From the NCBI GenBank assembly GCA_900540875.1, contig UQHT01000019.1, positions 1-49,180 of the forward strand: a stretch of DNA of 49,180 nucleotides, read 5' to 3'. Within the stretch, counting starts at the first letter, position 1. Each line of letters opens with the position of its first letter. Below, one piece after another: positions 1 through 8,412 of the stretch. The position numbers and the translations under genes are program-made. The notes beneath the pieces are model-generated. The model did not search any database, was not told where the DNA came from, and was given only the letters and a program-made list of their open reading frames with translations. The DNA comes from an uncultured Collinsella sp. Its GTDB lineage: Bacteria; Actinomycetota; Coriobacteriia; Coriobacteriales; Coriobacteriaceae.

Positions 1-1608
1 CGGTCGCACGGAGAGCATTTCCCAGTTGACAAAACTATAGGAACACCCCCCGCAGCATTAGCTAACGGCCTGCCGACACCGGAGCTGGAAAAGTCGTACA
101 CCTTTAAGAACACGACCATCGAGGCTCTTACGGACGACGAGGGCTATGCGATTTTACGTACCTATCAGCGTAACGACGATGAGGATGATGACCATTCCAC
201 CGTCGGCTATTCCGTTCTCAATCTCTCGAATGGAACGACCAAGGACATCAAGATACCGAAAGCCAGTCTTGAATCCGTACAGACGCAAGAGAGATGTGTC
301 ACTTGGCTTGACGGCAACAACCTCGCTATCTATTCGGTTGATGACCAGAAGACAAGCACCCACCCCATCGAACTTAAAAAATATGCAGAAACATATGTTG
401 AGCTTTCAACGAACGGCAAAGTTGCCGCCATTGCATACGAAAATGAGGATTCTGATTTAAAGCGGATTGACGTTTACGATCTTGAAGCCAACAAGATGAT
501 CGAATCATATAAATGCGGCAAAAACGACAAGCGTTACCTGTTGTCGAACGACGGGAAGCGGCTTTATGTAACCTCTTTAGGCGATAACGGATCGTCCAAG
601 CTGACGACTATAGATACGTCGAGTGGCTCGAGGAAGACTCAAACAATTCCCTTTACGGGCGGCAAATTCATGGTAAGAAAAGCAGGGTCAGACACTGTAT
701 ATGTCGGCGGTAGCATTTGCGATACTCTGGCGAAATTCGACTACGATGGAAATGTTGAATTCCTCGCTGATGGCCAGTTGTTTAACTTCGTGAGCCCTTA
801 TGACAACTTCCTTTTTGCCGCCAAGATTAGCCGGAAAAATAATGAGGCCGATTATAATTCCATCCACTACACAATGTTGAATGACCGTGGCGAAGAAATC
901 GGAACGGTCAGTCCCGCATTCAAGGATACGGACGACTCTCATTACGGTTTCCGGGACTTTACCGAGCATGGTGACATGACGCTTGTCAGTCTCGAAAAAA
1001 GAGTCGCCTCAAATTCAGAATCTAATTCGGACTCCGAAGCAGATGCCGAGGATAGCAAAACAACCACTTCTATATACCTCGCAGAGACAAGCACCGGGCA
1101 GAAAACCAAATTGCCGATCAAAACCATGCCAAACATGACCGAAAATGTAAACGAACTTCAGTTCATAGATGGAAACCAAAAGATACTCGTCGCCTACGAC
1201 GACAAGAATGATTCCGACAAGCTGCATATCGACATTCTCAGGTCGAATATCCCGCATAGCGTAATCGACGATGCGCTGTTCTTTACCAAGAACAACCTGC
1301 CGGTTGTGATTGGTGGTGGCATTGTTCTTGTACTGGTTATCGGCGGCACACTAATCGTTTGCGCGCGCCGTCGCAAGAAGCGTTCCGGCGTCAAGGGTGA
1401 CGCTTCAGACAAGGCCCCCAAGGCCAAGAAGCAAAAACACGGCTTGCGTAAGAAAAAAGCCCAACCGGAGATTGTTTCCACTGCATCGGCCGGCGGCATT
1501 CCCCAACCACAGGCCCCTGTTTCCGCACCGAAATTCTGTCACCACTGCGGCACCCCGCTCGTGCCAGAAGCCAAGTTCTGTCCCAAATGCGGCCATCCGG
1601 TCGAATAG
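1..1608 (+). CDS. Membrane protein with C-terminal zinc ribbon (5' end outside window)
   Basis: Frame 1 is open from the first base to the TAG at 1606-1608, so 535 residues are visible and the start lies upstream; the first internal ATG is at 496. The visible part has a long soluble domain rich in beta-strand-like repeats (many YDxxG and GNxx turns, suggesting a beta-propeller or sensor fold). A single hydrophobic segment follows at about residues 432-452 (1294-1356), then a basic stop-transfer stretch (ARRRKKR), a Lys/Pro-rich linker and a terminal zinc ribbon at about residues 512-534 with two CxxC pairs (CHHC, CPKC). I infer one membrane span with the basic tail and zinc ribbon in the cytoplasm and the large domain outside. 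Base composition is clearly more AT-rich than its neighbours, with many AAA, AAT and ATA codons, which suggests recent acquisition. I do not recognise a named family for the large domain, so function is unknown. Confidence 0.8.
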   Translation, partial: RSHGEHFPVDKTIGTPPAALANGLPTPELEKSYTFKNTTIEALTDDEGYAILRTYQRNDDEDDDHSTVGYSVLNLSNGTTKDIKIPKASLESVQTQERCVTWLDGNNLAIYSVDDQKTSTHPIELKKYAETYVELSTNGKVAAIAYENEDSDLKRIDVYDLEANKMIESYKCGKNDKRYLLSNDGKRLYVTSLGDNGSSKLTTIDTSSGSRKTQTIPFTGGKFMVRKAGSDTVYVGGSICDTLAKFDYDGNVEFLADGQLFNFVSPYDNFLFAAKISRKNNEADYNSIHYTMLNDRGEEIGTVSPAFKDTDDSHYGFRDFTEHGDMTLVSLEKRVASNSESNSDSEADAEDSKTTTSIYLAETSTGQKTKLPIKTMPNMTENVNELQFIDGNQKILVAYDDKNDSDKLHIDILRSNIPHSVIDDALFFTKNNLPVVIGGGIVLVLVIGGTLIVCARRRKKRSGVKGDASDKAPKAKKQKHGLRKKKAQPEIVSTASAGGIPQPQAPVSAPKFCHHCGTPLVPEAKFCPKCGHPVE

Positions 1609-1637
1609 TACCTGACAAGCGAACCCACAGCCAAATC

Positions 1638-1667
1638 GGGCCGCCCCTCACGGGACGGCCTTTTTGC
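1638..1667 (+). terminator. Rho-independent terminator of the zinc-ribbon membrane protein gene
   Basis: A GC-rich stem (GGCCGCCCC pairing with GGGACGGCC, one C-A mismatch) with a short loop is followed directly by TTTTT, 30 bases after the stop codon. Confidence 0.8.
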
Positions 1668-1695
1668 TTGGAAGGAAATCAGGTGAAGCGGCAGG

Positions 1696-1726
1696 ATGTG
1701 ACAAAGGAACTGTCCCTTTGTCACAT
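1696..1726. repeat. GGGACAG-loop hairpin, copy A
   Basis: Perfect 12-bp inverted repeat (ATGTGACAAAGG / CCTTTGTCACAT) around the loop AACTGTC. It lies between the terminators of two convergent genes. Read on the minus strand the centre contains GGGACAG. The same core recurs at 20046, 20100, 23129, 25847 and 31104 with different stems. Confidence 0.75.
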
Positions 1727-1731
1727 TGGCT

Positions 1732-1767
1732 GAAAAAAAACGGGTGCAGACCGAAGTCCGCACCCGT
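1732..1767 (-). terminator. galU terminator
   Basis: On the minus strand a 12-bp stem (ACGGGTGCGGAC / GTCTGCACCCGT, one wobble) closed by a TTCG tetraloop is followed by a run of eight or more T. It begins 10 bases after the galU stop codon. Confidence 0.92.
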
Positions 1768-1776
1768 AAGCGCTAC

Positions 1777-2685
1777 TTACTTGCGCATCAAGCCGCCGCG
1801 CTCGTCGATGGCATCCCAGAAGGCGTCTGCGAAGCGAGGATCGCTTGCGGCCATGAGGGCGTTGGTGGCCATCCAACCAGACGGGGTGCCGGTGTCGTAG
1901 CCCGAGAGTGGGTCGATGACGACAGCGTACATGGCCTCACGATCAAGCGAACGTGCCATGGCGTCGGTCAGCTGGATCTCGCCGCCCTTACCGGCCTGCT
2001 GATCGGCCAGCAGGTCCATGACCAGCGGGCTCAGCAGGTAGCGACCGACGATGTACAGGTTGGACGGAGCCGCCTCGGGAGCGGGCTTCTCGACCAGACC
2101 GCCGATGCGCCAGACAGCGCCCGGCTCGGCATCGGCAACGCCCTCGGCGCCCTCGAGCGAACCGACGCGCTCGCCGGCGATAACGCCGTAGCGGCTGACT
2201 TCCTCGGGCGAGCAAGCAGCGACGGCGATAACCGAAGCGCCACCGTGCTCCTTGGAAACGGCGAGCATCTTGTCGCAGATGTCGCGGTTAGGCACAACGT
2301 AGTCGCCCAGAAGAACCAGGAAGTTCTCCCCTGCCACGGCGTCGGCAGCAGAGCGGATAGCATGGCCGAGGCCCTTGGGCTCGTACTGATAACGGAAGTC
2401 GACCGGCATACCGCCCGCATGGGCGACGGCATCGGCGTAGGCGTTCTTACCGCGCTCGCGCAGCAGGTTCTCGAGCGAGCGATCGGGCTGGAAGTAGCTC
2501 AGCAGCTCGGGCTTACCGGGAGAGGTAACGATGATGGCGTCGTCGACCTCCTCGGGGTCGAGCGCTTCCTCAACGACATACTGAATGACCGGCTTGTCGA
2601 GCACCGGCAACATCTCTTTGGGCGTGCACTTAGTGCCAGGCAGAAAACGCGTGCCAAGACCGGCGGCGGGGATGATTGCCTTCAT
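1777..2685 (-). CDS. galU: UTP--glucose-1-phosphate uridylyltransferase
   Basis: Makes UDP-glucose from UTP and glucose-1-phosphate, the cytoplasmic precursor for cell-wall and capsule glycans. The protein (302 residues from the ATG) has the nucleotidyltransferase signature GLGTRFLPGTK at residues 9-19, followed by PKEMLPVLDKP, and the family's usual length. The frame also offers a TTG start at 2694, but the AAAGGA ribosome site lies only 3 bases before it, against 12 bases before the ATG at 2685, so I chose the ATG. The gene stands alone with its own terminator; the intergenic space to rplL (2686-2998) should hold its promoter. Family assignment is secure; the start is less so. Confidence 0.95.
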   Translation of the reverse strand: MKAIIPAAGLGTRFLPGTKCTPKEMLPVLDKPVIQYVVEEALDPEEVDDAIIVTSPGKPELLSYFQPDRSLENLLRERGKNAYADAVAHAGGMPVDFRYQYEPKGLGHAIRSAADAVAGENFLVLLGDYVVPNRDICDKMLAVSKEHGGASVIAVAACSPEEVSRYGVIAGERVGSLEGAEGVADAEPGAVWRIGGLVEKPAPEAAPSNLYIVGRYLLSPLVMDLLADQQAGKGGEIQLTDAMARSLDREAMYAVVIDPLSGYDTGTPSGWMATNALMAASDPRFADAFWDAIDERGGLMRK

Positions 2686-2936
2686 ATTATTCAAGGATCC
2701 TTTCGCAGGCGCAGAATGCGCCCCATGCGTGCGGCACGGCGGCCGCAGACCAAATTGCGATACCGAAGTATCTTACCGCCGAAGACATACGTCGCCGTAA
2801 GGCAAACGCAATTCTTCAGCAGGTCAACGCAAATTATTGCTCGAATGGTGCAATTTTACGCCCCAGCGGTAACGGGATTGGCACGGCGAAGACAACGGTG
2901 TTCTGTGTGCCGAGCAATGGGAATGAGAGGCCAAAA
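2686..2936. other. Intergenic region upstream of galU
   Basis: About 250 bases between the rplL terminator and galU. It should carry the galU promoter on the minus strand, but I could not pick one -35/-10 pair with confidence. I see no gene, repeat or strong hairpin. The reading frames crossing it have no ribosome site and run antisense through conserved genes. Confidence 0.5.
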
Positions 2937-2970
2937 CAAAAAAGACGGGGCTCGCATAGCGAGTCCCGTC
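2937..2970 (-). terminator. rplJ-rplL operon terminator
   Basis: On the minus strand a 12-bp stem (GACGGGACTCGC / GCGAGCCCCGTC) with a 3-base loop is followed by TTTTTTG, about 30 bases past the rplL stop. It shows that transcription ends here and does not run into rpoB. Confidence 0.92.
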
Positions 2971-2998
2971 TGCAAAGAAATCTGGCGAGAAAGCCTGA

Positions 2999-3376
2999 TT
3001 ACTTGAGGGTGACAGCAGCGCCAGCAGCCTCGAGCTTCTCCTTGGCAGCCTCGGCGTCCTCCTTCTTGGCACCCTCGAGAACAGCCTTGGGAGCGCCCTC
3101 GACGACCTCCTTGGCCTCCTTCAGGCCAAGGTTGGTGAGCTCACGGACGGCCTTGATGACCTGGATCTTGTTGTCGCCGAAGCCCTCGAGCACGACGTCA
3201 AACTCGGTCTTCTCCTCGGCCTCAGCAGCGCCAGCAGCAGGAGCGGCGACAACAGCGGCAGGAGCAGCGGCGGAAACGCCGAAGGTGTCCTCGATAGCCT
3301 TGACGAGCTCGGAAGCCTCGAGAAGGGTCATTTCCTTAAGAGCATCGATGATCTCATCGGTGGTAAGCTTAGCCAT
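2999..3376 (-). CDS. rplL: 50S ribosomal protein L7/L12
   Basis: Stalk protein of the large ribosomal subunit; dimers bind L10 and recruit translational GTPases such as EF-Tu. The 125-residue protein shows the usual order: helical N-terminal dimerisation domain (MAKLTTDEIIDALKEM), an Ala/Pro/Val-rich hinge at about residues 33-53, and the globular C-terminal domain with GLKEAKEVVEGAPKAV. The frame extends upstream, but the ATG at 3376 has AAAGGA eight bases before it and matches the family N-terminus. It is the second gene after rplJ, 101 bases apart, under the L10 leader, and is followed by a terminator instead of rpoB. Confidence 0.97.
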   Translation of the reverse strand: MAKLTTDEIIDALKEMTLLEASELVKAIEDTFGVSAAAPAAVVAAPAAGAAEAEEKTEFDVVLEGFGDNKIQVIKAVRELTNLGLKEAKEVVEGAPKAVLEGAKKEDAEAAKEKLEAAGAAVTLK

Positions 3377-3477
3377 TTCTAAGTCCTTTCGGTTTCCGTG
3401 TCTGTGCACGGAGATCAGTTAAAACGCGGCGCGAATGCGCCAGGGTGCGGCGTTGCCGCCGCGGGTGAAAACAGCAA

Positions 3478-3999
3478 CTAGGCTGCCTTCTGCTCGGAGA
3501 CCTGCTGGATCGAACGAGCGAGACCAGAGGAAACGCCGTTGACGCAGACAGCGATGTCGCGAGCGAAACCGGAGATGAGACCGGCGATCTGGCCGAGAAG
3601 CTGATCCTTGGTGGGCAGCTCGGCGATAGCCTTAACATCATCAGCGGAAACGGCCTTGCCGTCGGAGATACCGCCCTTGATCTCAAGGACGCCCTTGGAC
3701 TTAGCGGAGAAGTCCTTAAGGGCCTTAGCGGCCTCGACCGGCTCGGTCTCGTAGAACACATAAGCGACGGGGCCGGCGAGGATCTCGTCGAGCTCGGGCT
3801 GCTCCTGGTTCCTGAGAGCGATCTTGACCAGGTTGTTCTTGTAGACCTTCATCTCGGCGCCGCACTCACGGAGCGTATGACGCAGCTCCTGAGCCTGCTT
3901 AACCGTCAGACCGTTGTAGTTGACGACGAACAGACCGGCGTTCTCGGCGATACGGGACTCGATCTCTGCAACCTTGTCGATTTTGTACTGCTGGGGCAT
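3478..3999 (-). CDS. rplJ: 50S ribosomal protein L10
   Basis: Base of the ribosomal L7/L12 stalk; binds 23S rRNA and carries L12 dimers on its C-terminal helix. The 173-residue protein begins MPQQYKIDKVAEIESRI and contains the family stretch YNGLTVKQAQELR. The ATG at 3999 follows a strong AGGAGG ribosome site with 8-base spacing. In this family the L10-L12 complex represses its own mRNA, and the leader at 4066-4200 carries the expected structure and a terminator. It forms an operon with rplL; rplK-rplA are about 22 kb away. Confidence 0.97.
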   Translation of the reverse strand: MPQQYKIDKVAEIESRIAENAGLFVVNYNGLTVKQAQELRHTLRECGAEMKVYKNNLVKIALRNQEQPELDEILAGPVAYVFYETEPVEAAKALKDFSAKSKGVLEIKGGISDGKAVSADDVKAIAELPTKDQLLGQIAGLISGFARDIAVCVNGVSSGLARSIQQVSEQKAA

Positions 4000-4065
4000 G
4001 AATTACACCTCCTCAAATTCTTTCCGGGCACGGTCCGCCACAAGGACGTGACGGGGACATGTCCA

Positions 4066-4200
4066 AAAAGAAAGCCCCCGCGCTGCATGAGCGACGGGGG
4101 CGAGAAGACATATCTACTCGACCACCTCGGCTGGCGGGATATCCCATTAAGCTCGCGGGCGATGCCCGTTTGCACCGGCTGTCTCTGGCAGCGGATTCGT
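4066..4200 (-). ncRNA. Ribosomal protein L10 leader with attenuator terminator
   Basis: Upstream of rplJ on the minus strand. Reading 5' to 3' it has GCCAGAGACAGCCGGTGC (+ strand 4172-4189), CTTAATGGGATATCCCGCC, then GCCGAGGTGG. These match my memory of the L10-leader core (AGACAGC.GGUG, CUUAAU, CCGAGGU), where L10(L12)4 binds a kink-turn. It is followed by a terminator stem (GCCCCCG / CGGGGGC, + strand 4075-4101) and TTTCTTTTT, then about 60 bases to the rplJ start. I infer transcription attenuation: excess L10-L12 favours the terminator. A covariance-model search with the Rfam L10 leader would settle it. Confidence 0.85.
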
Positions 4201-4503
4201 GCGTGAACCGAAAGTATTATGGCGGGGACCCCGGCGTCGGTCAACGGGCGCGAGGATTCGTACACAAACCCTGCATACGCTCCGGTCCGAGGGGCCGGGT
4301 TGAGATTTTCGCTCGGTCAAGTCCTGGCTCGCACGAAGAGCACATTAAGTGCTCTTCGGCTCGTGCGGAATCTACGAAAACCTTGCGCCTGGCCTTCGGC
4401 GGCGCGTGCCTGCGTTGACTTTGGGCAGCCCGGGTTGCCGTTGGCCGGCGCGCCCCACGCATAACCCTTATGTCGGTGGGCTGATGTGTTGCATCCCTGA
4501 GGA
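4201..4503. other. Intergenic region between the aminotransferase gene and the L10 leader, with a bulged hairpin
   Basis: No gene. At 4331-4371 there is an inverted repeat CGCACGA-AGAGCAC / GTGCTCT-TCGGCTCGTGCG with a 3-4 base bulge and loop ATTAA. It could end the aminotransferase transcript, but no T-run follows on either strand. The remainder probably holds the rplJ promoter, which I could not place. Confidence 0.5.
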
Positions 4504-5640
4504 CTACAAAGTCGAAATGAAGGTGGACAGGCGGCGGAGGCCTTCGTCCAAATCTTGGTCGGAGACGCAGTAGCTTAGGCGGATGTGGCCTTCGGTGCCG
4601 AAACAGTCGCCCGGGACTAGGGCTACGTTGGCCTCTTCGATGGCTTTGATGCAGAAGGCTTCGCTTGTTAGGCCGTACTGTTTAATGCTGGGGAAGGCGT
4701 AGAAGGCGCCTGCCGGTTCCACTACGTCGAGGCCCATGGCGTCTAAGGCTGCGAGCACGCGTTCGCGGCGGGCTCGGTAGACTTTGAGCATGGGGGTTGG
4801 GTCGACGGTGAGGGCTCGGACTGCGGCGTCCATTTCGAAGGAGACGGCACTCGATACTAAGTATTGGTGAGCCTTGGCAATCTCGGCGATGACGGGGGCT
4901 GCGGCTGCGAGCCAACCCAAGCGCCAGCCGGTCATGGCCCAGGGCTTGGAGAAGCTCTCGATGACGACCGTCTGCTCGCGTAGCTCCGGGTGTCGCTGGG
5001 CGAAGCGCTCGTAGCCATCCACGTAGACGAGGCGGTTGTACACGTCGTCGCAGACTACGTAGACGCCCGCCTGCTCCGCTACGCGCGCCACGGCGTCGAG
5101 TGAGGCCGCGCTGAGAATGCAGCCCGTGGGATTGTTGGGCGAGCAGATGACGATGGCCTTGGTCGCCGGGGTCACACAGGCGCGAAGCGCATCCTCGTCA
5201 ATCTGAAATTGCGCAGGCTCCGTATCCAAAAAGACCGCTTTGGCGTGATTGGCTACGACGATGCTCTCGTACAGGCCAAAGGCCGGCGTGGGGATAATGA
5301 CCTCGTCGCCGGGGTTGAGCATGGCCATGAATGTTGCCGACAGGGCCTCGGTCGCGCCGTCGGTCAGGATGACCTCGTCGGCCGAAAACGTAAGGCCCGC
5401 GTCCCCCATGTAGGCAGACAGTGCCTCGCGCAGGACAGGGCGACCGTTGTTGGGCGGATAGTGTGTGTCGCCGCGGCCCAGTGCGGCGGTCACCTCGGCG
5501 CTAATCACATCGGGCGTGGGAAAATCAGGCTCGCCGAGCGCAAGCGCGATGCATCCCGGATGCTGAGCGGCGAGCGCGTTGATTCGGCGGATACCGGAGG
5601 GCTTGAGCGTGGCAAGCGAGGTATTCATGGGCAGGCGCAT
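4504..5640 (-). CDS. Class I/II PLP-dependent aminotransferase (aspartate aminotransferase-like)
   Basis: Transfers amino groups between an amino acid and a 2-oxo acid using pyridoxal phosphate in the cytoplasm. The 378-residue protein has the fold-type I landmarks: SPNNPTG with the cofactor-contacting Asn at about 170, CDDVYNRLVY with Asp198 and Tyr201, and SFSKPWAMTGWRLGW with the Schiff-base Lys232. The N-terminal LALGEPDFPTP is typical of the AspB/PatA-like branch. The ATG at 5640 has AAAGGA five bases upstream; a second ATG four codons later is possible. It is divergent from the gene at 5734. Substrate cannot be read from sequence; aspartate, alanine or aromatic amino acids are all possible. 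Confidence 0.93.
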   Translation of the reverse strand: MRLPMNTSLATLKPSGIRRINALAAQHPGCIALALGEPDFPTPDVISAEVTAALGRGDTHYPPNNGRPVLREALSAYMGDAGLTFSADEVILTDGATEALSATFMAMLNPGDEVIIPTPAFGLYESIVVANHAKAVFLDTEPAQFQIDEDALRACVTPATKAIVICSPNNPTGCILSAASLDAVARVAEQAGVYVVCDDVYNRLVYVDGYERFAQRHPELREQTVVIESFSKPWAMTGWRLGWLAAAAPVIAEIAKAHQYLVSSAVSFEMDAAVRALTVDPTPMLKVYRARRERVLAALDAMGLDVVEPAGAFYAFPSIKQYGLTSEAFCIKAIEEANVALVPGDCFGTEGHIRLSYCVSDQDLDEGLRRLSTFISTL

Positions 5641-5733
5641 GGCGTTCCTTTCGTAAGGGTTGCACTAGGATAGCGCGGCGAGGCGCCACCAGACGGTGTA
5701 ACCTAAACGGAAACCAACCGGAAAGGAGGCGGC

Positions 5734-6396
5734 ATGGAGACGATCGCGCGCGGCGATAAGCCCAAGACGTTGCAAACCATTGCGTATATCAGCATTCCCG
5801 AGAGCGCCGATCTTGAGTTTTTGCTCTGGGACCTGCAGGATGCCATCGCCGCCTATGCACAGCTTTCCGGCACTGTACTCCCCCGACCGGTCGACTTGCA
5901 GGCGGATGATGACGATGCTGCCGCCGATGGCCTCGTGCTCGCCGTTGATGATGCATTTGATGACGGGGCGATGATCACTGTCGAGCAGATGCTCGATCGC
6001 CTTGGGAATGCAGAGACACGCGTCTATGTCGTCGTGCAGGTTGCCCACAGAAGCACCGAGGGGGCGCACATGCCCGTCAAGCGCCTGCGGGAAGCTTGCG
6101 AGCTCCGTAAACTAACGTGGTGTGGCGGCGTTGCCATCTGCGCCGGCAGCGGCATCGCAGCGCTTCGCCACTCCCCGCGCATGGGCCTCTTGCGCCGACC
6201 GTTTTCGGAAGCGATGGATAAGCTTGTAGGCGCCGTGCGCATGGGCTGCTCCATTGAACATGCGCAGCTGCTTGGCGGCGGCGATGCCGATAGTGTCGAT
6301 GTCGACGGCATGGTGCGCGTCAAGCCTGCCGTGCCCGCACCAATCTGGCGCGCCATCATCAAACGCCTCGGCGCCCATGCTCAATCAAGGATCTAG
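5734..6396 (+). CDS. Conserved hypothetical protein, flavodoxin-like features
   Basis: A 220-residue protein with a strong ribosome site (AAAGGAGG, six bases before the ATG), so I consider it real. No signal peptide or membrane span is seen. There is an acidic run at about residues 57-62 (DDDD region). The C-terminal half alternates hydrophobic strands and helices with glycine turns (VYVVVQVAH, WCGGVAICAGSGIAAL, then a RRPFSEAMDKL-like helix). That layout recalls the C-terminal part of NAD(P)H-dependent flavodoxin-fold oxidoreductases, but no diagnostic motif is present, so I assign no function. It ends one base from the convergent glycosylase gene. Confidence 0.75.
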   Translation: METIARGDKPKTLQTIAYISIPESADLEFLLWDLQDAIAAYAQLSGTVLPRPVDLQADDDDAAADGLVLAVDDAFDDGAMITVEQMLDRLGNAETRVYVVVQVAHRSTEGAHMPVKRLREACELRKLTWCGGVAICAGSGIAALRHSPRMGLLRRPFSEAMDKLVGAVRMGCSIEHAQLLGGGDADSVDVDGMVRVKPAVPAPIWRAIIKRLGAHAQSRI

Positions 6397-6397
6397 A

Positions 6398-6961
6398 TTA
6401 CCGTGCGGTCCAGTCAACTGCCTCGCGCCAGCGCTCAACAAGCCGCTCCAAGCGCCATGCTGCGTTGGCGGGACTTGTCGAGGGCAGGACGATGGCGGGC
6501 AGCCCGGTGCGTTCTTGTAGATAGCGCTTGTAGAGCCGGCCAGCTGTACCACCGTTGCATATCACCTGTTTGATGGGAGCTGCGCCGGTAATGCGCTCGA
6601 TATGTGCCGGCACAACGTTGCGAATGCTCGCGTCACTCGAGCCCTTGATGTCACAGCTCTCGATCACATCCCACAGGGCCACACCGCCGTTGAGCAGCAT
6701 AGCCCGCTTGGCAGCAACCGAGGCGTCGAGCGTCGCGGGCTTGCCGCTCGCCAAAGAGTCTCCCTCGTTGGGCGGCACGGGCGCACCAAGGCACGCGGCC
6801 ATCACGCGCCAAAAGCGGTTCTGGGGATTACCGTAATAGAAGGCGTTGGCGCGCGAGAGCACCGAGGGAAACGAGCCCAACACCAAAACGCGCGAGCGCC
6901 GGTCGAACACGGGCTCAAACCCATGCTCAATATGTTGATAGCCCTCGTCAGACACAGGCAT
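6398..6961 (-). CDS. DNA-deoxyinosine/hypoxanthine glycosylase (UDG superfamily, family 6)
   Basis: Base-excision repair enzyme expected to remove deaminated bases such as hypoxanthine from DNA. The 187-residue protein contains LGSFPSVLSRANAFYYGNP followed by QNRFWRVM near the N-terminus, the signature I associate with family-6 glycosylases, and a C-terminal VLPSTSPANA motif that matches the superfamily's substrate-binding motif II. The ATG at 6961 has GAGGG nine bases upstream. Only three bases separate it from the stop codon of the upstream GH13 gene, so the two are probably co-transcribed. Family is well supported; exact substrate is inferred. Confidence 0.88.
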   Translation of the reverse strand: MPVSDEGYQHIEHGFEPVFDRRSRVLVLGSFPSVLSRANAFYYGNPQNRFWRVMAACLGAPVPPNEGDSLASGKPATLDASVAAKRAMLLNGGVALWDVIESCDIKGSSDASIRNVVPAHIERITGAAPIKQVICNGGTAGRLYKRYLQERTGLPAIVLPSTSPANAAWRLERLVERWREAVDWTAR

Positions 6962-6964
6962 GGG

Positions 6965-8341
6965 CTAGGCCCTCAGCAGATAGCGCACCTCATAGGGTGC
7001 AAGCTCGAGGGTACCCGCAAGCTCGACCGTGGGCGCATCGTCGGCAAGCAGGTCGACGAAGGAGCCGTTGAGTTCGCCGGCTCCAAAGGTATAGGCCTCG
7101 TCCACGGCGTTCACCGCCACGAGCACTGTGGCGTCGTCGCAGGCGCGCTCGAACAGCAACTGCTTGTTTTGAATTACCACGTTACGATACGCGCCGTCGT
7201 TGAGAGCGCGTGCCGCCGCATCGTTTGCCGAGCGCAGGTTCGCGAGCTGTGTAATAAATGCCGTCAGCTCGTTGGGTGCGGGTTCATCGAGCGCAGGTCG
7301 CAGCGCCCAGTCGCCATCGGGGCCGCCCTTTTCACCGACAATCCCCCACTCGCTACCATAGTAGACGCACGGGATGCCCGGCATGCCAAAGAGCATGCCA
7401 TAGGCGGGACGCAGGCACGACTTGTCGGTGAGGATACTCGCCAAGCGCGGCACATCGTGGTTGTCGACAAACGACAACAGGTGCTTGCCGCGGTAGATGC
7501 ACCACGGATCGCCGCCAAACTGGCGGTGCAGCGAGTGGGCAATCTCGAACATGTTGACCGAATTAAAGCTGGAATACAGGCCCTTGTAGCACTCGTAGTT
7601 GGTGCAGGAGTCGAGCATCTCATCGTTGACGATCTGGTTATAGTCACCGTGGAGCGTCTCGCCGATCAGCACAAAATCGGGCTTGAGCTCGCGGGTAAAG
7701 GTATGCAGACGACGCATGAAGTCGCTGTCGAGCATATAGGCAACGTCCAGGCGCAGGCCGTCAACGCCAAACACGTCAGCCCAACGGCGCACGGACTCGA
7801 GCAGGTAATCGACCACAGCGGGATTTTGCAGGTTGAGCTTCACGAGCTCAAAATGGCCTTCCCAGCCCTCGTACCAAAAGCCGTCGCCGTAGCACGAGTC
7901 GCCGTCAAAGCTGATGTGGAACCAGTCCTTGTACGGCGAGTCCCACTTACGCTCCTGCACATCGCGGAAGGCCCAAAAGCCGCGACCGACGTGGTTGAAG
8001 ACGGCGTCGAGCACCACACGGATGCCGTGGGCATGCAGTGTCTCGCACACAGCGGCAAAATCGGCATCCCCGCCAAGGCGACGGTCGATATGGCGCAGGC
8101 TGCGTGTATCGTAGCCGTGGCTATCGGATTCGAGCGGCGGGTTAATGAGCACAGCACCGATGCCGAGCTCTTGCAGGTAGTCGGCCCATTGGGCGATTTT
8201 CATAATCGGAGCATCGGAGTTGGGCGCGGCGTTGGCAGCCTGGGCGAGCTCATCCTCGGCAACGGGCGCGGCGTTTTCGCGCGGAGCTCCGCAAAAGCCC
8301 AGCGGATAGATCTGATAGAACGTCGTCTCGTATGCCCACAT
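6965..8341 (-). CDS. GH13 alpha-amylase-family glucan hydrolase
   Basis: Cytoplasmic (no signal peptide) alpha-glucan or maltodextrin hydrolase of 458 residues. All four GH13 regions are visible: DAVFNHVG (112-119), GLRLDVAY with nucleophile Asp199, LIGETLHG with acid/base Glu228, and FVDNHD with Asp296. The protein is short and lacks the extra N-terminal beta domain of neopullulanases, and its late domain C resembles cyclomaltodextrinase or alpha-glucosidase types. The ATG at 8341 has GGGAGG five bases upstream. It lies just downstream of a 25-bp palindrome and upstream of the DNA glycosylase gene. Precise linkage specificity cannot be read. Confidence 0.92.
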   Translation of the reverse strand: MWAYETTFYQIYPLGFCGAPRENAAPVAEDELAQAANAAPNSDAPIMKIAQWADYLQELGIGAVLINPPLESDSHGYDTRSLRHIDRRLGGDADFAAVCETLHAHGIRVVLDAVFNHVGRGFWAFRDVQERKWDSPYKDWFHISFDGDSCYGDGFWYEGWEGHFELVKLNLQNPAVVDYLLESVRRWADVFGVDGLRLDVAYMLDSDFMRRLHTFTRELKPDFVLIGETLHGDYNQIVNDEMLDSCTNYECYKGLYSSFNSVNMFEIAHSLHRQFGGDPWCIYRGKHLLSFVDNHDVPRLASILTDKSCLRPAYGMLFGMPGIPCVYYGSEWGIVGEKGGPDGDWALRPALDEPAPNELTAFITQLANLRSANDAAARALNDGAYRNVVIQNKQLLFERACDDATVLVAVNAVDEAYTFGAGELNGSFVDLLADDAPTVELAGTLELAPYEVRYLLRA

Positions 8342-8412
8342 AGCAACCTCCCGGTAAGCTCAACACAACGACATCCATTGTATGCCCGGCTTGTATCCTC
8401 TTCCCCAAAATA

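Noticed and set aside
1726..3006. 426-codon plus-strand frame
   Set aside because: Antisense to galU and its promoter region and to the rplL terminator; no ribosome site.
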